Counted from the stretch's first letter, positions 35,601-37,961 are shown. The stretch: DNA of 64,000 nt from an uncultured Desulfobacter sp. (GCF_963664415.1 NZ_OY761440.1:1674001-1738000); one strand, 5' to 3'. Program-made: numbers and translations. Notes: a model not told the origin generated them from the letters alone.

Positions 35601-37796
35601 CTGAACCGCAGCGGCATTCTCAAATCCTCCTCCCTCCAGCGCCAACGCACCGGATGCCGTCATGGCCATGGAGCCGTCGTCATTGAGTACCAGGGCCAGA
35701 GAACCGTCTGAAACTCCTACCTTGAACCCGTCGGCTTCAAGCCGTGCGGTCACATTCCCGGAAACCGCCCTGAGCTGCGTACCGTTTATTTCAATTCCAA
35801 AATCGCCGGATATAGAGACAAATGAACTGATTCGAAAACTCAGCCCAGAGCCGGAAAGCCATCGGGCATTGTCCACGATGTCCGGCAGACTGACCGTGAT
35901 GCCGGCAACGCTGACATTCTGGGCAAAAAAATCCAGCCCGGTATCGTTATAGGCCATGGCTGCGAGACCGGCAGCACCAACAAAGTCTGCGCCGCTTAAC
36001 CCAAACTGTCCGGCGGCATACACAATCTTTGACCCATCTGATTTTAAAATTAAAGCGATCTGCGCGGTGGAAACCCCGGCGCTGAAACTTGAATTTTGAA
36101 TCTGAGCTGTTACATCCAAACCTGCAATATTAATATCACTGCCGTCTTTCTGAATGCCAAATGATCCGGAAAGCGCAGTGAAGCCTGCGATTTCAATATC
36201 AAGATCCACGCTGACGGCATCAGAGGTTTTACCGGCAAGCAGTGCGGCAAAGGCATCTCCCATTGCCTGGGTGCTGAAATCAAACCCGATATCCCACTCA
36301 AGCTGAGTCACTTCCAGCGTATAGGTGCCGGCAGCCTCATCAATAACCGGTTTAAAATACAAACCGTCTCCCAGCCAGAGCCCTGAAAAAACAGAAAAGT
36401 CGCCGCTGATGGAACCAAAGGTCATAAACTCGAAAACCTGGCCAGACTCGGGCGTAAACCCGTTGATCAGTGAAATGGTCAAGACATCGTCCAAGGAGGC
36501 AAGCCCCCCAATCTGCAATTGATCGTAACCGTCATCCACAACCGGGTCACCCGGCCCCGGAGTCAGCCCGCCTATTTCAATCACCAGTTCACCCCCGGCC
36601 TGGGTATAGTCGCCGGCAATCACATCAATGCCCGGAGAATTGCCAGGACTGACGGTACCACTGTTGAAAACATCTCCTGAAATGGTTCCGTTACCGGAAA
36701 GGGTCTGCCCCGGTTCCAGGATAACGGATTGGCCCATATAAATTAAGGTATAATCGGAAAGGTGAATATCTCCTGAAAAAGACGGCAGGGTTATAAGGAT
36801 ATATTTTTCAATATCGTTTTGGAAAAGGGTATTTAAGTCTAAATTATTTGAGGCGGGGTATTTTGGCAGGGTATCCGTGTCCAGAGTAATCTGAATCGCA
36901 TCTTCATAATCACCTATTCCTGCTGTAAACTGGCGCACTGAAATAAAAAATTTACCGGACTGATTCAAATCCAGACCGAATGACAACGCAAGCTTGACCG
37001 TTTCCGTCACCGTACCGGATTCATCCATATTCTGTATATTTTTTACAAAAAAGGAATTGGCCTGCACCTGTGGCGTACGGGTGACATTAAGGGTCAAATC
37101 AAATTGAACCCTGTTGAGTGACGGAAGGAAACCGCCTGATACAACAAAAGGATAGCCAATCCCGTCAATCAGAATTCCAGACTCAAGCGCCTGGTTGATA
37201 TCGTCAGCAGAACTATAACTTGCCGGCGGATCTAGCCCATCGGTAAAATAATCATATAAAGCACTTTTTACCTGCAACCCCATATCATTTATAATTTGCT
37301 GAATATCGGAAGACAGCCCCGCTGAAACGCCGGTCAAAGAAGAGACGTCTTCCGTTACACCGTTAAGGTTTAAAAAAATAAAGAACTGCTCCAAACCTTT
37401 GCATAATTCTTCAAGGTTTTCTTCGGTAAAACCAAAGGCGACATCGGTATCCTTGGAATCGACATTAGAAGACATGTCATCATCAGACCGGGTGTCATTG
37501 TGTTCAATCCCATCTGAGCTTTCATCTACAGGATTCTCAAGAGATAGATGGTCGAACATTCCGTTAAAGGATTCTGAAGAACTATTTGCCGGGTCAGCTG
37601 TTTTCTGATCCTGTTCCAAAAAGGATTCAGTAATGGAGACTTCCAGAGTTGGTACCAGTGCCGCGGTTTCCTCAAACAGATCCGGATCTGCATCCTGCCC
37701 CAACGGCGCCATTCCCCACAAGGGATCGCCTGAAAGCAGGAGCCTGGGCTCAAGGCTTTCGAGTTGGAATTTATTTTCTTGATCCGGTCGTCCCAT
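5016..37796 (-). CDS. Giant LEPR-XLL repeat protein, 10,926 residues, putative exported adhesin
   Basis: One frame of 32.8 kb without a stop encodes a protein of about 1.1 MDa. It starts with a LEPR-XLL motif (LESLEPRLLLSGDP, residues 12-25), a signature of very large repetitive proteins, and has no Sec signal peptide. Then come a low-complexity acidic stretch, a passenger-type motif (SPGNSPG) near residues 365-410, some twenty copies of a roughly 154-residue repeat (VVDF, LSDG, SAFAGLNGG, RSWTALKA, INQ), two Ig-like modules near 4265-4520, long beta-repeat regions, a first RTX block near 5979-6082, degenerate repeats near 6580-7515, a second RTX block near 9379-9472, filamentous-haemagglutinin-like repeats, and an array of 62-residue repeats near 9960-10380. 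The end is alpha-helical. Composition (G, A, D, S, V, L rich; Cys very rare) fits a beta-rich calcium-binding surface protein. The lack of any stop argues for selection. The start is set by the LEPR motif; the ribosome site is weak. Adhesin or matrix function is inference. Confidence 0.93.
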   Translation of the reverse strand: MGRPDQENKFQLESLEPRLLLSGDPLWGMAPLGQDADPDLFEETAALVPTLEVSITESFLEQDQKTADPANSSSESFNGMFDHLSLENPVDESSDGIEHNDTRSDDDMSSNVDSKDTDVAFGFTEENLEELCKGLEQFFIFLNLNGVTEDVSSLTGVSAGLSSDIQQIINDMGLQVKSALYDYFTDGLDPPASYSSADDINQALESGILIDGIGYPFVVSGGFLPSLNRVQFDLTLNVTRTPQVQANSFFVKNIQNMDESGTVTETVKLALSFGLDLNQSGKFFISVRQFTAGIGDYEDAIQITLDTDTLPKYPASNNLDLNTLFQNDIEKYILITLPSFSGDIHLSDYTLIYMGQSVILEPGQTLSGNGTISGDVFNSGTVSPGNSPGIDVIAGDYTQAGGELVIEIGGLTPGPGDPVVDDGYDQLQIGGLASLDDVLTISLINGFTPESGQVFEFMTFGSISGDFSVFSGLWLGDGLYFKPVIDEAAGTYTLEVTQLEWDIGFDFSTQAMGDAFAALLAGKTSDAVSVDLDIEIAGFTALSGSFGIQKDGSDINIAGLDVTAQIQNSSFSAGVSTAQIALILKSDGSKIVYAAGQFGLSGADFVGAAGLAAMAYNDTGLDFFAQNVSVAGITVSLPDIVDNARWLSGSGLSFRISSFVSISGDFGIEINGTQLRAVSGNVTARLEADGFKVGVSDGSLALVLNDDGSMAMTASGALALEGGGFENAAAVQAAVIYNDTTTDYDAANQSISINGIQADLTAGLDTTSVHVTGLEVDFNDFVSFSGDFAFELSGVTPNIVIKVRASNVSALAAAGGFSVGVSNADLAMQVNENGGIAFQVAGEFEFQGGDMVVAAAADAAIEYNDTGVDLIDEPVTIDGFSDLSLNLADGLRRIRVNALELVAGDFFRVTGDLLFEKTTETIRLSDNAWVDVGVDVLTLGGSDVTAFAGLNSGEANAMGFNLTGVDFALAMFSEQGGAGRIWTTLFATASDAGFIGNDDIVITAGQMAVELNQSSSDEVVDFDNTNFTIDIGAGKSVTFAMSGEEGAMRRASSTASLSLSEFFHVQGAVSISKSDTTVALSDTGETVAVSMLEIGGSVTSAFAGINGPGDSGSAMGFSLDAVTFGLAVFNPADAADVRSWFALKALVGTAEMVGVDALAGTSANNVSIEINQSSGDNAPVIDFTQSFESSPEALDGSLSIDTGAGSDPVVLGFTGELIRVAGGFSFEITDVVAATGILSFKFSKTQVVLSDDTSINTSLIQVGAVGIHAVIGDAGNNVTIDNVNMGLALFTPDPEFEDTGIDQRYWVALETDGGTVSVNNSGDLSGGVDDIQAGVNKGFGTLNGNPNTTVVNFKAGFESAPGVNDGSLVVDTGGENEGIPVAFVLDFDSDTLNFSAVVTIEIADFFHARGAFSFISAGPEQLVFLAGAGAEQVLVTIEILGVSGADVFAGVNGPYLNLDNSVSDVAMGLLLSDVDFALVQLSEVGGQGRAWYALRVMGGDAALVGITGFQVSLGDVIVEINGGTDALGQELDDVVDFSASFGGGLSVDTGGVDDAGNPVEIEIGYDSKVQRVQATTYIAVADFIYAGGTVNIQKDSLTVTVVDGSGSLENVDVEVLRMGAENIAAFAGVNGPYINDDGSQNNAAMGISLGGVNLAMAWMKTAAPDGTGSDLRTWTAFKAEADLASFVGIEGLELELTDFMLAYNAGNGTDGGAVNDTVVDFSAMTGGGLDISTGTGQVTLDFSDELLQAGGNLRLGVFDFFYIEGSFFLQQASGTIEVTDGSSSETVEVNQLIVGGQAASAFAGLNGSAGHANALGLSLIDVQFGLALFKPVDITDTRAWTALKAVAASASFNGIEGLTLAMSDLIVAINQGGGDGNTTVVDFNAESLAVTTDSVDGDVMNLDFDGGSGALLQVSGAVQLDLFGFLMASGSFSFEKSSTSITVTDAVTPESVAVDQLVMGGQVVSAFAGINGGTADALGFVLSDVSLGFALFAPRDGADLRSWTSVKALAGSASFTGVAGLELTAANLDIAINQGHGTGNNTVVDFTSQPLAVNDEITLDFDGGLGALLIASGTMEIDLYGFFLVSGSLAVERTTRTLKVINSDDSTSDVEVELLTIGGEDLSVFAGVNGGTANAMGFFLEAADFGLAMAVDVNDSGRSWVSLSATAATASVLGMEDLTITADALEVQINREAFDGSLVDYKTQPIEIRAGPAATQTLDLDGSLGTLLRVSGNLDINLFNFFQVTGTFAFEKYSSTVTLSDDTTVNAEILTIGATNVSAFAGLNGDSADKTGFSLSNINFGLAIFAEQGTDRTWTSLRTTSGTASFIGMAGITLAASGIEVVVNQASQAGDVVDFAAAPFDVSSGNGGAVTLNMPGDQGAVLSIAADFQISLFNFFHVSGAFAVEKLNRTQTLSTGEQMEADLLAIGAENITGFAGINYGSGDQMGLTLTDLDFGFALLADMDDPSRQYAGLKAGVGSVFFSGFDGIQISGDTLNIEINRASGDGSLIDFSFDTLGVATGPGSSITLDMDSGDGELMRASGDLSLHVLGFFMAEGGFAFEKSVAQVTVDGGDVDVDLLTIGADHVSAFAGVKGGTDEAVGFSLADARFGLALVTDQSDPSRKWTTLSASVASVAFSGLDGVTLEGDALAVIINTAANDDSVIDYSTNSLGIATGPGTSVVFDMAGDDGELIRASGSLTVALFDFFTVSGNFALNKQSATLTLSDATEIDADLLTIGASDVSAFVGLNGGTADALGLTLSDVDFALALMSAQGGSGQWSTLYANAGSASFTGCDDIVLDATSLSVRINQAQAGSVVVDYGVAPLEIGIGPARTLTFDMDGSAGEILKASGSLSLELFNYFSIQGSFGFQKFTDTLTLSDGSEIQADVLTMGAQITTAFAGLNSGTGQSLGFELTGGRFALAMMADQSNGSGFYTALKADADSAGFTGVDGIELTATALGILINQGDAGGRVVDFGADPMTVSLGAGDMTLDMPGADGEVIQASGQFNLGLFDFFSAGGSFAMKKSSAVLTLSDGTAAIGADVLEIGAHVDTAFAGINAGTADALGFSLTDVDFGLALMKPTDTGDTRSWSALKAQVGSATIVGVSALDGTHINTIAIEVNQAADSGALDSELAVVDFLSAYETAPGLGDGSLSVPTGNGNEIVGLDFDDAFIRVTGSFDLNVLGAVSGAGTVSIKFSKQEVQVRDTGTGDLAAVNVSLMEIGAFDLTATIGEPGNNVTLAGVDLGIALFTLDTASAQLANDLRSWVAVKTQGGEVTASTGGAASVGATDIRVTLNKGYGILDGADNAAIVDFKASFETGFGLDNGELAVFTGGYDAAGIPVALILDFDAEVLGFGADLSLEIGDFFFAGGAFNFTDFGQRTVTLSDGTTTVDVTVEILGAGGISAFAGVNGPYSNGDGSINGAAMGLSLYDVDFAYIRMTEVGGAGRSWYALKAVAGSAGLVGVGGFDISLDSVSVEINGGQDSDGNALGDDEVVDLVTSFILADRTVDTGQLDGAGSAVEIVLDFDAATLTALGSVRLAIADYIYVAGGVSFETSSQTITVTDGDTPEIGVEVETLAIGFGNATAFAGVNGPYHNPDGSVNTNAMGLVLSNLDLALVLMKVKAPDAGAATDLRTWTALKAKVGSLEFAGTGAQLGAALTDFTLAYNTGSGTDNGAENLTVADFAASFGPGLDVVTGEGRTVTIDFDSDMLRVGGRLTLDIEDFFVIEGIFSFEKSTSTITVTDGSSSETVAVNQLVIGGTVAAAFAGINGGTPDELGLALTGVEFGLALFKPVDPADTRSWTCAGAVAASAGFTGINGLTLAVDSLELQVNLAGGEDNTRFAHFADTPFGIVTGASEDPADTLELDFDGARRALIRVSGVLTLGVGEFRVSGGFAVEKTEQVQGSTRVSKLIIGTGGGELFLGAGDAPYDDNDTGILLENAAVGLVLYQETDITDPDNPVVGESAMALGASGDARLLGIDGLSISGTLGVKQNNTGKALDESILVPDTSGDFITISITLAADATDPVLFGTASLEIENLASLTGGFAFTRSVEDDGTTKIIAAAAGIEVFLGLNPGTADEIGIRISDVTLGLVMMSKAGVSSYALDAQGSAAFVGLDGLVLQGSVGVRVNTTQTAVDETINIPDPDTGDDISVNVLFASPALVQSFSGEVTLLIGQTDTNNSGGIDPDDKGVFELTGTIVFSRSPSGNIRVDIPNAAVAVYMDNQAVVKISGAARFAISDTHGFKLEDIALNGASLFGAQLPGFDNNIPVAYQPAPEIIDPYDGGTITNLLFNSNKYIDVYFSDPNGVGLDESTILDADQEFTLTGPSGSVSIDGTPVRVGVNTYRYALTGDLSVLGAWAVEFADGSVADLDGNLSTAATQSFTVWDAPRPTVDLAGPANGAVADLAMLNAKKFIDVTFFVPDGEKLDRSSITDTDAEFTLSGTGLLEISANFRINGAATYLYGNTYRYYLTDLHPENDVDIFQAGEIQVAFIANSFQDQNGNKNSAETESFTLKADTQGSGSASGSIGLGPLTLESPTIGLTDMAFKGGKLILTIGIGVDSALIQFGTNNQTQASAQQSDSGIIAQLTGVLGTFDLGVDIAALLENPLAAISPSGKFTLDVGALDIEVPDVVKVQATGVSIAYDPSWQAYSDDPGYVPTAEELLTEKRGQELVVITSASVEFPALNISGVISTIVNDQGETVPGLTVRSNSFQLGEAMLIYGGAETNTTKTDAGAPIKIGSILEFDDIRVGVGNFEVIFGDALAFDGYIFIAAGGATFFPGMAISAAITDRSDGTSYNGDSEALDTEALRATLSFTGGRVDGFQFQVDTFEITFGSFLTITGQDFEIDTGAQGSEEVVSFDSLGAQLTVASITVSGEARNFAFTAEGDFVAKAGFGVFLEVGGNGADDFMLPSWLPLQITALGVTWDDITSEPLDFTLVISASISGSIGGMITVTGSIDGLQIDIGKLADGAFPIVGIESASFSAEGNAFGGYISGGGFLSILKLDADGNQIAVGDTTTEVADTIFYGGITAGFEFSGMAGFEIWIGLAEFGPLSVYVSMTGAGIPITPTPIMIGNFRGGVTFFAAPLPEISDPEDLASGEFSSPSEMTLEQWKDNLGAGVLAAAQKAAADGETLNFADVFNNPIRIDAGATLFIAGTPQSTISISADITLITTGQLLVNGEMLVAGGLSINTRFYVDLSDLSGGSATFAFLADIPTPLTDPFESPFVRFGGMLSIAVTPGGAEDGSTLVSFELQGFARLSVPFIDSVNMELSGGITLAFWASGFRANFDASLSINPILPDAVSAAGEINLIKDAVTGGVDLWGAFKLNASLPILESVGITIDGNIFVTINTSSENKAVTLSLPGRDPEDFTLKATTFGFAIDATMAVRANFNTASDPVLYLSGEFSFEIGLGGSLTMLIDEELTIGSALTFDAFGLLIIKGGVLAIQADLTLTTQNISGLDFQASFEILMNSSGVEQVYQVPDSMVAELGYNEVTIQAGPPEIDGSEGDPGFYIVVKATGMLTVKETLDLNGLFYLKLTGSELEILVAASLEVDMLGSLAASGYLSVRTDLSVVASLQLELNVPGSDLFSMNGRFQLELNTSGEERTIYRLAVNSVTGEVTGLEEATIAAGTLQIGFGGTILIGSFEIKGRADLLINAAGIDLSFDATMDLDTFGVFFINGGAVIQSGVFAMHLALGANHISLGPFEIDGEFTLQFNTGDVNIEVAGEIVAANSFLLRIDATVDFFVLEGSGALTISYQSGVLSIIVDDLSVDFFGFATLYFDGYIRSTGQFYVNASVNITLGVGPFDLEGGFEFTISNTSSPYFSGRAWGSASFKGINLAGIEGAFEVGDDYVYLKVTGKFGPFSKTGEKLWSWNPQPVLARTQGDILYLNMGADVGQTNYIPAVTRVAHGYGEVFTVRHAGGVAGDESLTVYALGFEQTYNNIAQIVVTDAGNGDDFIDIEEEVLAAVRINAGSDDDEVNVYGSGVAEIDGGEGNDIITGGSGSDILAGGDGDDTINGGSGDDTLSGGDGNDTLDGDAGSDTLDGGGGDDILAGGGGNDILILTAGSDTLDGGTDEDRFLLDYTASDFAFTASITDEAGDNDTLELLFDSAGVNFDFNSGSIVHGSGNILFDAAVESLDFTDQAASTTIISSGGSVDFSHLATLFLSTGSLDMTMDLVLSDLDINSGGNFTLTGSLAVSGDVSITAAGAIEFFTDTITAGTITLDAGNATVISAGRVTADSFFITSGAAVSVYVNTLEAGEVNWSGADLSMTALDTPSTQYTLESLTLTAGTVSGTNQTITTTTAFLIDGQYTALGLFTLNTENDARFNAPVSGENMALNISGALIIQSSFSLGNYKAIDITGSLDLTPGPAPFVLDIRDTGGHTVYQGDILEIAGFGTLTGYFSDILADFNNSGAYYFVPVIGPNAISLAVSELPGGNLAAGAVIFRVHSDEDYDALNAFYASGIPSPITNAIASSLISLDMIVVNEVIKGEMIFKYGQTLSGRQGITIDTYNTEYELVAGATSMRVYDAQGTFFIDDTGVFGTAAGTSAEFSAAGYTLAGTPAVRFEFNNMGAPVNETLTTQLGTTVFDFTQSEFIRITGTIELLLEDFISVEMDFGMQKFWEPLQIQVVASNVNVMVALNEFSAGVINGNMGMVFNSDGSSALEVRGGFAVNGGSFLNVTADLARVGINNTGLGYTGTTLDLGDVSFTFDYMPASSDFLAISADNLVADFADVLVVQGDFGFKRNADYFAAVATDATVSMTTPVFSAGVTNATLGYIFNPAGSANPGEALEVAGTPALTISGFADLSADQVQIRYNSTGIALTGETIEIGGGVDYTFNLMPGSADTFVSTSVTNLSANFDDIIALAGDFEFIVDNGNVIAAAADVSAQIFIGAEFKAGLTNGSLGMVLNSDGTRAIEASGTVLFQGAAFADFSADSASLILNNTGQDLTGVALGTNTISYTFSDLPASDGIARLGIGNLVAELGGFVRISGDLLFEKIVDGADTRIVGGVNDAAVFLGIDTGASGRTGIELTDVDLGMVFFDTGGYAASGMGTAALSGISGLSLTGSLGIEMNTSGTAVNQTISTPGGDVNVVFADGTDVMRLGGTIDIAVADFMPLSGSFYFEKQDELVDGVTQTLIIASAMGIDGFLGINKDLPNAMGVQVSDAALGMALFLVPGEQTSFALTASGTASIIGIDGFTLSGNIFVEFNNTGKVLSRTITTPSGDITLDFSSDAQVMRLVGNGLTFDLGGMVTLSGDLGFVLTASEGETVIKVGAGNAAVYMGVPGIMGLSVSSVDIGAVIYLNDANEVRYALDATGDISIAGFDGILGLSGSVVVRINTTGTAISENIELASGTHEVIFTDTTDVQYIQGTGINIDILGFITLTGNFVFKIQGTAGDAKISAGGANITASFGNGGDDLGMLDGLIGIVFYDVGGVTSYALNASGIVYGTVGGTTASGNVVVRINKTGRAVYEEILAGDTTVVVEYIDGSDVEDYVVTDGDIHLTGVLGTMLDDIGVNLSDIYYDLLPAADEDGNSVYNSVLAQILPGTNSSLAGLSGMDRFSAIGLYIQHYMHPYMRPGEALADGDTIPLGEYDPVLNVPTINGLTDYLSTHWLPGLSDQVGLELVLAYTEEGFKLSFVSLLDFDVRTALALPEEAEAMGIEFDGEFAFDMAVQVDIDFDISFDMENQLVAFNLNILDFSLNASADDILLGASLGPLGLSLGQTGDELGSIALNLAGNVAYINNAFEFNPGVNNIAVDLPFYASLAGTNLTSGLDPPRITLDGIIYGAGAGLSFSAENFESIADFQALSISDVANMVTNMISYFETLNASGELSFPIPFIDSSIDTLLDFASAFQTHVLDKINFYLPRVDLFTQNDGEIQADSSVFTSALGTFDSSYLGKYITINETDTFQISSVVDANTLELNDSIDESLSGVTYVIHEKIEDIKTLQDFILALNDSGVLPFAVVYDMATQELRIPMAFEVILDAQEFALDFGFDFGDGFGLGTDALGLLTASLSGGFDLVADLDGEDGNSGLFLGIDNMLLEGQMALDVLDFAATANIGFMGLTAGGAGSGSGLHLDAGAAITIDRDPSAANAGDMRFSFSDLLSLNFIDDLRFAFTGDAWARIKGLTVNFNAASDLPIAPDAELAIYINDLTALDEVFVYEHDFSSAFDLAALTGDGTLPSGGLVLVLPDLGEAFDFKDLGFSDIMDAVRMGLDFLEGTLSDLEFYTQPIPVIEKSLAEVFTFLDDFIEIIELAESNPAALIEDVELIFENALGIVDDNTLPEHEQKFSLGLDGTKLNLHLGFGAILSETFIFSLNLGNFKEMTGNTDDSSLDGINEMYDNIGAGTGGNILLEALFEFELDAVINFAPLAGGGLPGVALYDYDTITGHGTHASLQARVLGQDLELGFRFGPISMGVENGFVVLDGDGDLSTDDYAGVSLVLDQHSSNLTDDGLFIFGSETLIDNLGIVFTGGFSVVLPPRLDVMGLSFSFDDADAIMIGTNPAYGDQGLKALFQYLAGTLDPGADSPVVFSYPDIVGMFEALGGSFSLLSVLNNPSFILDGVDLTLGAVQDIFSSSFAVDLPLVGDKLAAVATFISDLRQGFLGELRQKLSQDGAAIEIIRNALFDVFGPDRLNILLDHNSDGLVTIDDISVAWYNPNGGKIRDWTIGDDLPTDTDAIQFDMKLGQTIPIVGVDIPLDIDLPGFELNIDGGFAIDLAWDFDFGFGLSLGDGIYLVSNADDADPELEVGFNLYLDDSPDDPSVSGPFSGSGTLLFFQATVTDVGKGGTDFEPSGLFAGFELNYDGNALNHLTTNTILAQSLDRTFDVNFAVDAQVNLEMTLALADVSALPKLAADFVLDWGWDIRDGSTDLIIEIRDIRIEVGSLISDFLKPIVDTIDTVLTPFRPLVEALTMEIPGFSTLGLSPPTMTGIINLIMEANGEAPIDWSFLDAVQQMFDLVDTVNSMLGADGSILIGSVMGLGTGDVTWESPATSPDDSMPEWMSDFLDSIEEESAGNSGSGATASARSGFKIDYIFDIGNWAQIFSGGSATLFTYEMPLLQFAKSFRVLIAPIPIGATIGSAIASATSGAGSFIVPILNPLFLNIYARGSISAYVDLAFGFDTYGIQKLAAGGNLIDVLDGFYVSDWTLPEFDAGGIVAGTGGEEKPEFSFGVALGLDGEIAYSGGGASVGLGLGALLSLNFDFDFQDVARSNLTKDDQGNVTAVTWESDGKIRASEIIAMSTYTENGALGGFFNLINATATMDFTGSVFVSASFGLISVVLRVDLFTLNILTLSYNAPYVQPVLAEQQGSTLYLNSGSRAGNRSYFNMEDGDETFIITGSGGTVNIEYDGWYQTYTGITHIVADGGDGDDILDASNLNDVTVDFNGGSGDDTLASGHAGGTMAGGDGDDTLTGLEGDDALYGDAGDDRIYAGAGNDVLYGGTGIDTLAGQDGDDTYAFGDNYGADRLTDTTAWLDFSGMTTSLTGVFGYANKYVLDEWGSELRLSAMSIYSVALGTGNDELSFDQMMLNPVAVTDNGGSDVYRIRTGRQMSGADASISIADSAGTFDRIILDQSSGATPLILRNNSLVNGHESLQWQPGIEDIVFVATADSGSINITGDTLVDFGEADLTISADTLTLDTPISAGSIEIDLVNSVNIAGLIAVNNGYIDIFVRSGDILIAGDIVVSNGAGSSGDGNGWLSIAAAGGSILNTNGSQLAVERGSLVLLASGDIGVTDNPIVTRVQQLTAISTSAAAGDIVITETDDLDVLAYDYIAHLETDYTDQAGLAYGFESYALFAGNGAVHLRSGGGLVLDNISAARGLTLVSDAIEMQGIISGSGVLTLSPVSTDRQMRIGDASVLVNADSLNVNMALIPLTFSEIVFGESGVYQGGVEIFPYAAGMFYPAPISVYGGTLSIHDTGVTFELAHMFTARILDFISISNARIEADGEIVFLCGGDLTFSDVSIVGGLLDIGVGGSAIMANTTLDGFQTISMEAGQDFELSLGQIGVIEGFTLRCGGDLIFSDVSIVGGLLDLIVGGFAIMSNTVLDGFQTISMEAGQDFELSLGQIGVIEGFTLRCGGDLIFSDVSIVGGLLDLIVGGFAIMSNTVLDGFQTISMEAGQDFELSLGQIGVIEGFTLRCGGDLIFSDVSIVGGLLDLSVGGFAIMSNTVLDGFQTISMEAGQDFELSLGQIGVIEGFTLRCGGDLIFSDVSIVGGLLDLSVGGFAIMSNTVLDGFQTISMEAGQDFELSLGQIGVIEGFTLRCGGDLIFSDVSIVGGLLDLIVGGFAIMSNTVLDGFQTISMEAGQDFELSLGQIGAIEGFTLRCGGDLTFSDVSIVGGFLDLIVGGFAIMSNIVFEGFQTILLKVGQDLQMAQVEIVSNNTQISVTGILTVTGEFSANKNLAIQAASFYQNNAGKISAPGLTINVQDGFELINVDLDDFAFVVSNMGNAVIKDIDDLMILTGFMNGGNLEIYAGGTISLYQENDGDIAISGADNAIVTAGQDIIFAGALDTGENGTISLNAQGDITGNSPADIQAGFVGITADGDFIELRDPDGLKIVSFASGNPMIDVYFETEGGDLILAAPITTGGDVWMMGGAILQKGDDVLTAENLVLHSQDKIELTGINVRTLDAVSLGTGDISITQVAEGGNLETLGLLSGGDIYLNVILGDLVFNGLVKTPGGLHINVFGEIEAEGSASIDVDVIIIGGEEIDPPVPELNDATPFDIIDALSGQVLQSSPVLDAIVSASFIPDMLQSNTGQKRVATDSGRNTGDPYFSTACDQNVGCHGIKGADDASSDEKLVEHEAETSDAQGQNAGQNDDSGIESFQTLVDFVQNSLGTVDAARVKAIVPSNQLIVLLPVIKIILTGSKALDFEQAYSIYLSICNEISVKPMAREMFEDCLRVLGTQANAQSVASA
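6640..7925 (-). repeat. Seven tandem 186-bp (62-residue) repeats in the giant gene
   Basis: The same point of the repeat falls at 6685, 6871, 7057, 7243, 7429, 7615 and 7801, an exact period of 186 bases. The five inner units are nearly identical at DNA level; the first and last are degenerate. Each unit encodes motifs CGGDLIFSDVSIVGG, IMSNTVLDGFQTISM and EAGQDFELSLGQIG. The pattern resembles a haemagglutinin-type beta helix, with three turns of about 20 residues per unit. Each unit carries one cysteine at the same place. Confidence 0.95.
9380..9665 (-). repeat. Second RTX calcium-binding nonapeptide block
   Basis: About seven nonapeptides (GGDGDDTLT, GLEGDDALY, GDAGDDRIY, AGAGNDVLY, GGTGIDTLA, GQDGDDTYA) at about residues 9379-9472. 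Together with the first block this supports extracellular calcium binding. Confidence 0.9.
11818..11858 (-). other. Dockerin/EF-hand-like calcium loop in the giant protein
   Basis: LLDHNSDGLVTIDD has the D-x-N-x-D-G-x-x-x-x-x-D pattern of an EF-hand or dockerin loop with all ligand positions filled. It is isolated; no second copy follows within 30 residues as a full dockerin would have. Confidence 0.55.
15250..18060 (-). repeat. Second, degenerate array of the 154-residue repeat
   Basis: Units related to the main array return here in two flavours: an early form with SAGVxNGxxGMVFNSDG and NNTG, and a later form with VFLGID, GLSLTGSLGIEMNTSG and FSGDLGF. Four of the later form are visible (near 16.7, 16.3, 15.9 and 15.5 kb). 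They are more diverged from each other than the units of the main array. Confidence 0.7.
19555..19860 (-). repeat. First RTX calcium-binding nonapeptide block
   Basis: About nine tandem nonapeptides of the form GGxGxDxLx (GGDGDDTIN, GGSGDDTLS, GGDGNDTLD, GGGGDDILA and others) lie at about residues 5979-6082. Such blocks fold into calcium-filled beta rolls outside the cell. The block is at mid-protein rather than C-terminal. It is preceded by a segment (TVYALGFEQTYNNIAQIVV) whose counterpart also precedes the second RTX block. Confidence 0.9.
24240..25010 (-). other. Pair of Ig-like modules in the giant protein
   Basis: Two consecutive modules share the order LFNSNKYIDVYF / MLNAKKFIDVTF, then an acidic loop, then EFTLTGP / EFTLSGT, YRYALTG / YRYYLTD, and a closing ATQSFTV / ETESFTL. 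They look like bacterial Ig-like beta sandwiches and separate the main repeat array from the central beta-rich region. Confidence 0.5.
25090..36280 (-). repeat. Main array of about 154-residue repeats in the giant gene
   Basis: The unit recurs with a period of about 460-465 bases in the middle of the array; the codons for the AGxNGGT motif fall near 29.1, 29.57, 30.03, 30.49, 30.95, 31.42, 31.89 and 32.38 kb. About twenty units show a shared order of motifs: VVDF, ASGxLxLxLFxFF, SGxFAFEK, TLSDG, LTIGAxxVSAFAGLNGGT, LGFxLxDVxFGLAL, RSWTALKA, ASFTGxxGL. The first units (beyond about 35.1 kb) are an older variant with YNDTG. Units are clearly divergent at DNA level, so the array is not a recent expansion. 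Confidence 0.85.
25226..25264 (-). other. EF-hand-like calcium loop in the giant protein
   Basis: The residues DTNNSGGIDPDD match the spacing of acidic and polar ligands of an EF-hand or thrombospondin-3-type calcium loop. It sits inside a repeat unit, and calcium binding is inferred from the pattern only. Confidence 0.45.
36570..36705 (-). other. Passenger-type beta motif in the giant protein
   Basis: The translation carries SGNGTISGDV, SPGNSPGI and GDYTQAGGELVIEI. This resembles the passenger-associated transport repeat of autotransporters. It is the only clear copy near the N-terminus. No C-terminal autotransporter barrel is present, so it marks a beta-helix-like segment rather than type V secretion. 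Confidence 0.55.
37722..37769 (-). other. LEPR-XLL N-terminal motif of the giant protein
   Basis: Residues 10-25 read FQLESLEPRLLLSGDP. I recall this as the LEPR-XLL N-terminal domain of very long repetitive bacterial proteins. It stands where a signal peptide would normally be and may be the export or sorting signal; that role is inference. It also fixes the gene start. Confidence 0.8.
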
Positions 37797-37896
37797 AGAA
37801 AACGAAGTTCCTATCCGATACCTGGTACATTTAAGTGCATCTCTTCCGCATCGACGAAATTAATGCAATATCTTTTTCATGGATTTTATTGTGCTT

Positions 37897-37925
37897 ATTA
37901 TATATAAGGCCTTGGAAAAAAACAA
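37897..37925 (-). promoter_or_regulatory. Promoter candidate for the giant gene
   Basis: On the minus strand TTGTTT (37925-37920) and a perfect TATAAT (37902-37897) are spaced by 17 bases. This predicts a start of transcription about 94 bases before the ATG, leaving a long leader. It sits in the intergenic region shared with the divergent parA-like gene. Confidence 0.5.
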
Positions 37926-37961
37926 TATCAGCAAAACTTTTGTAATGTTTTGTAATACTAT

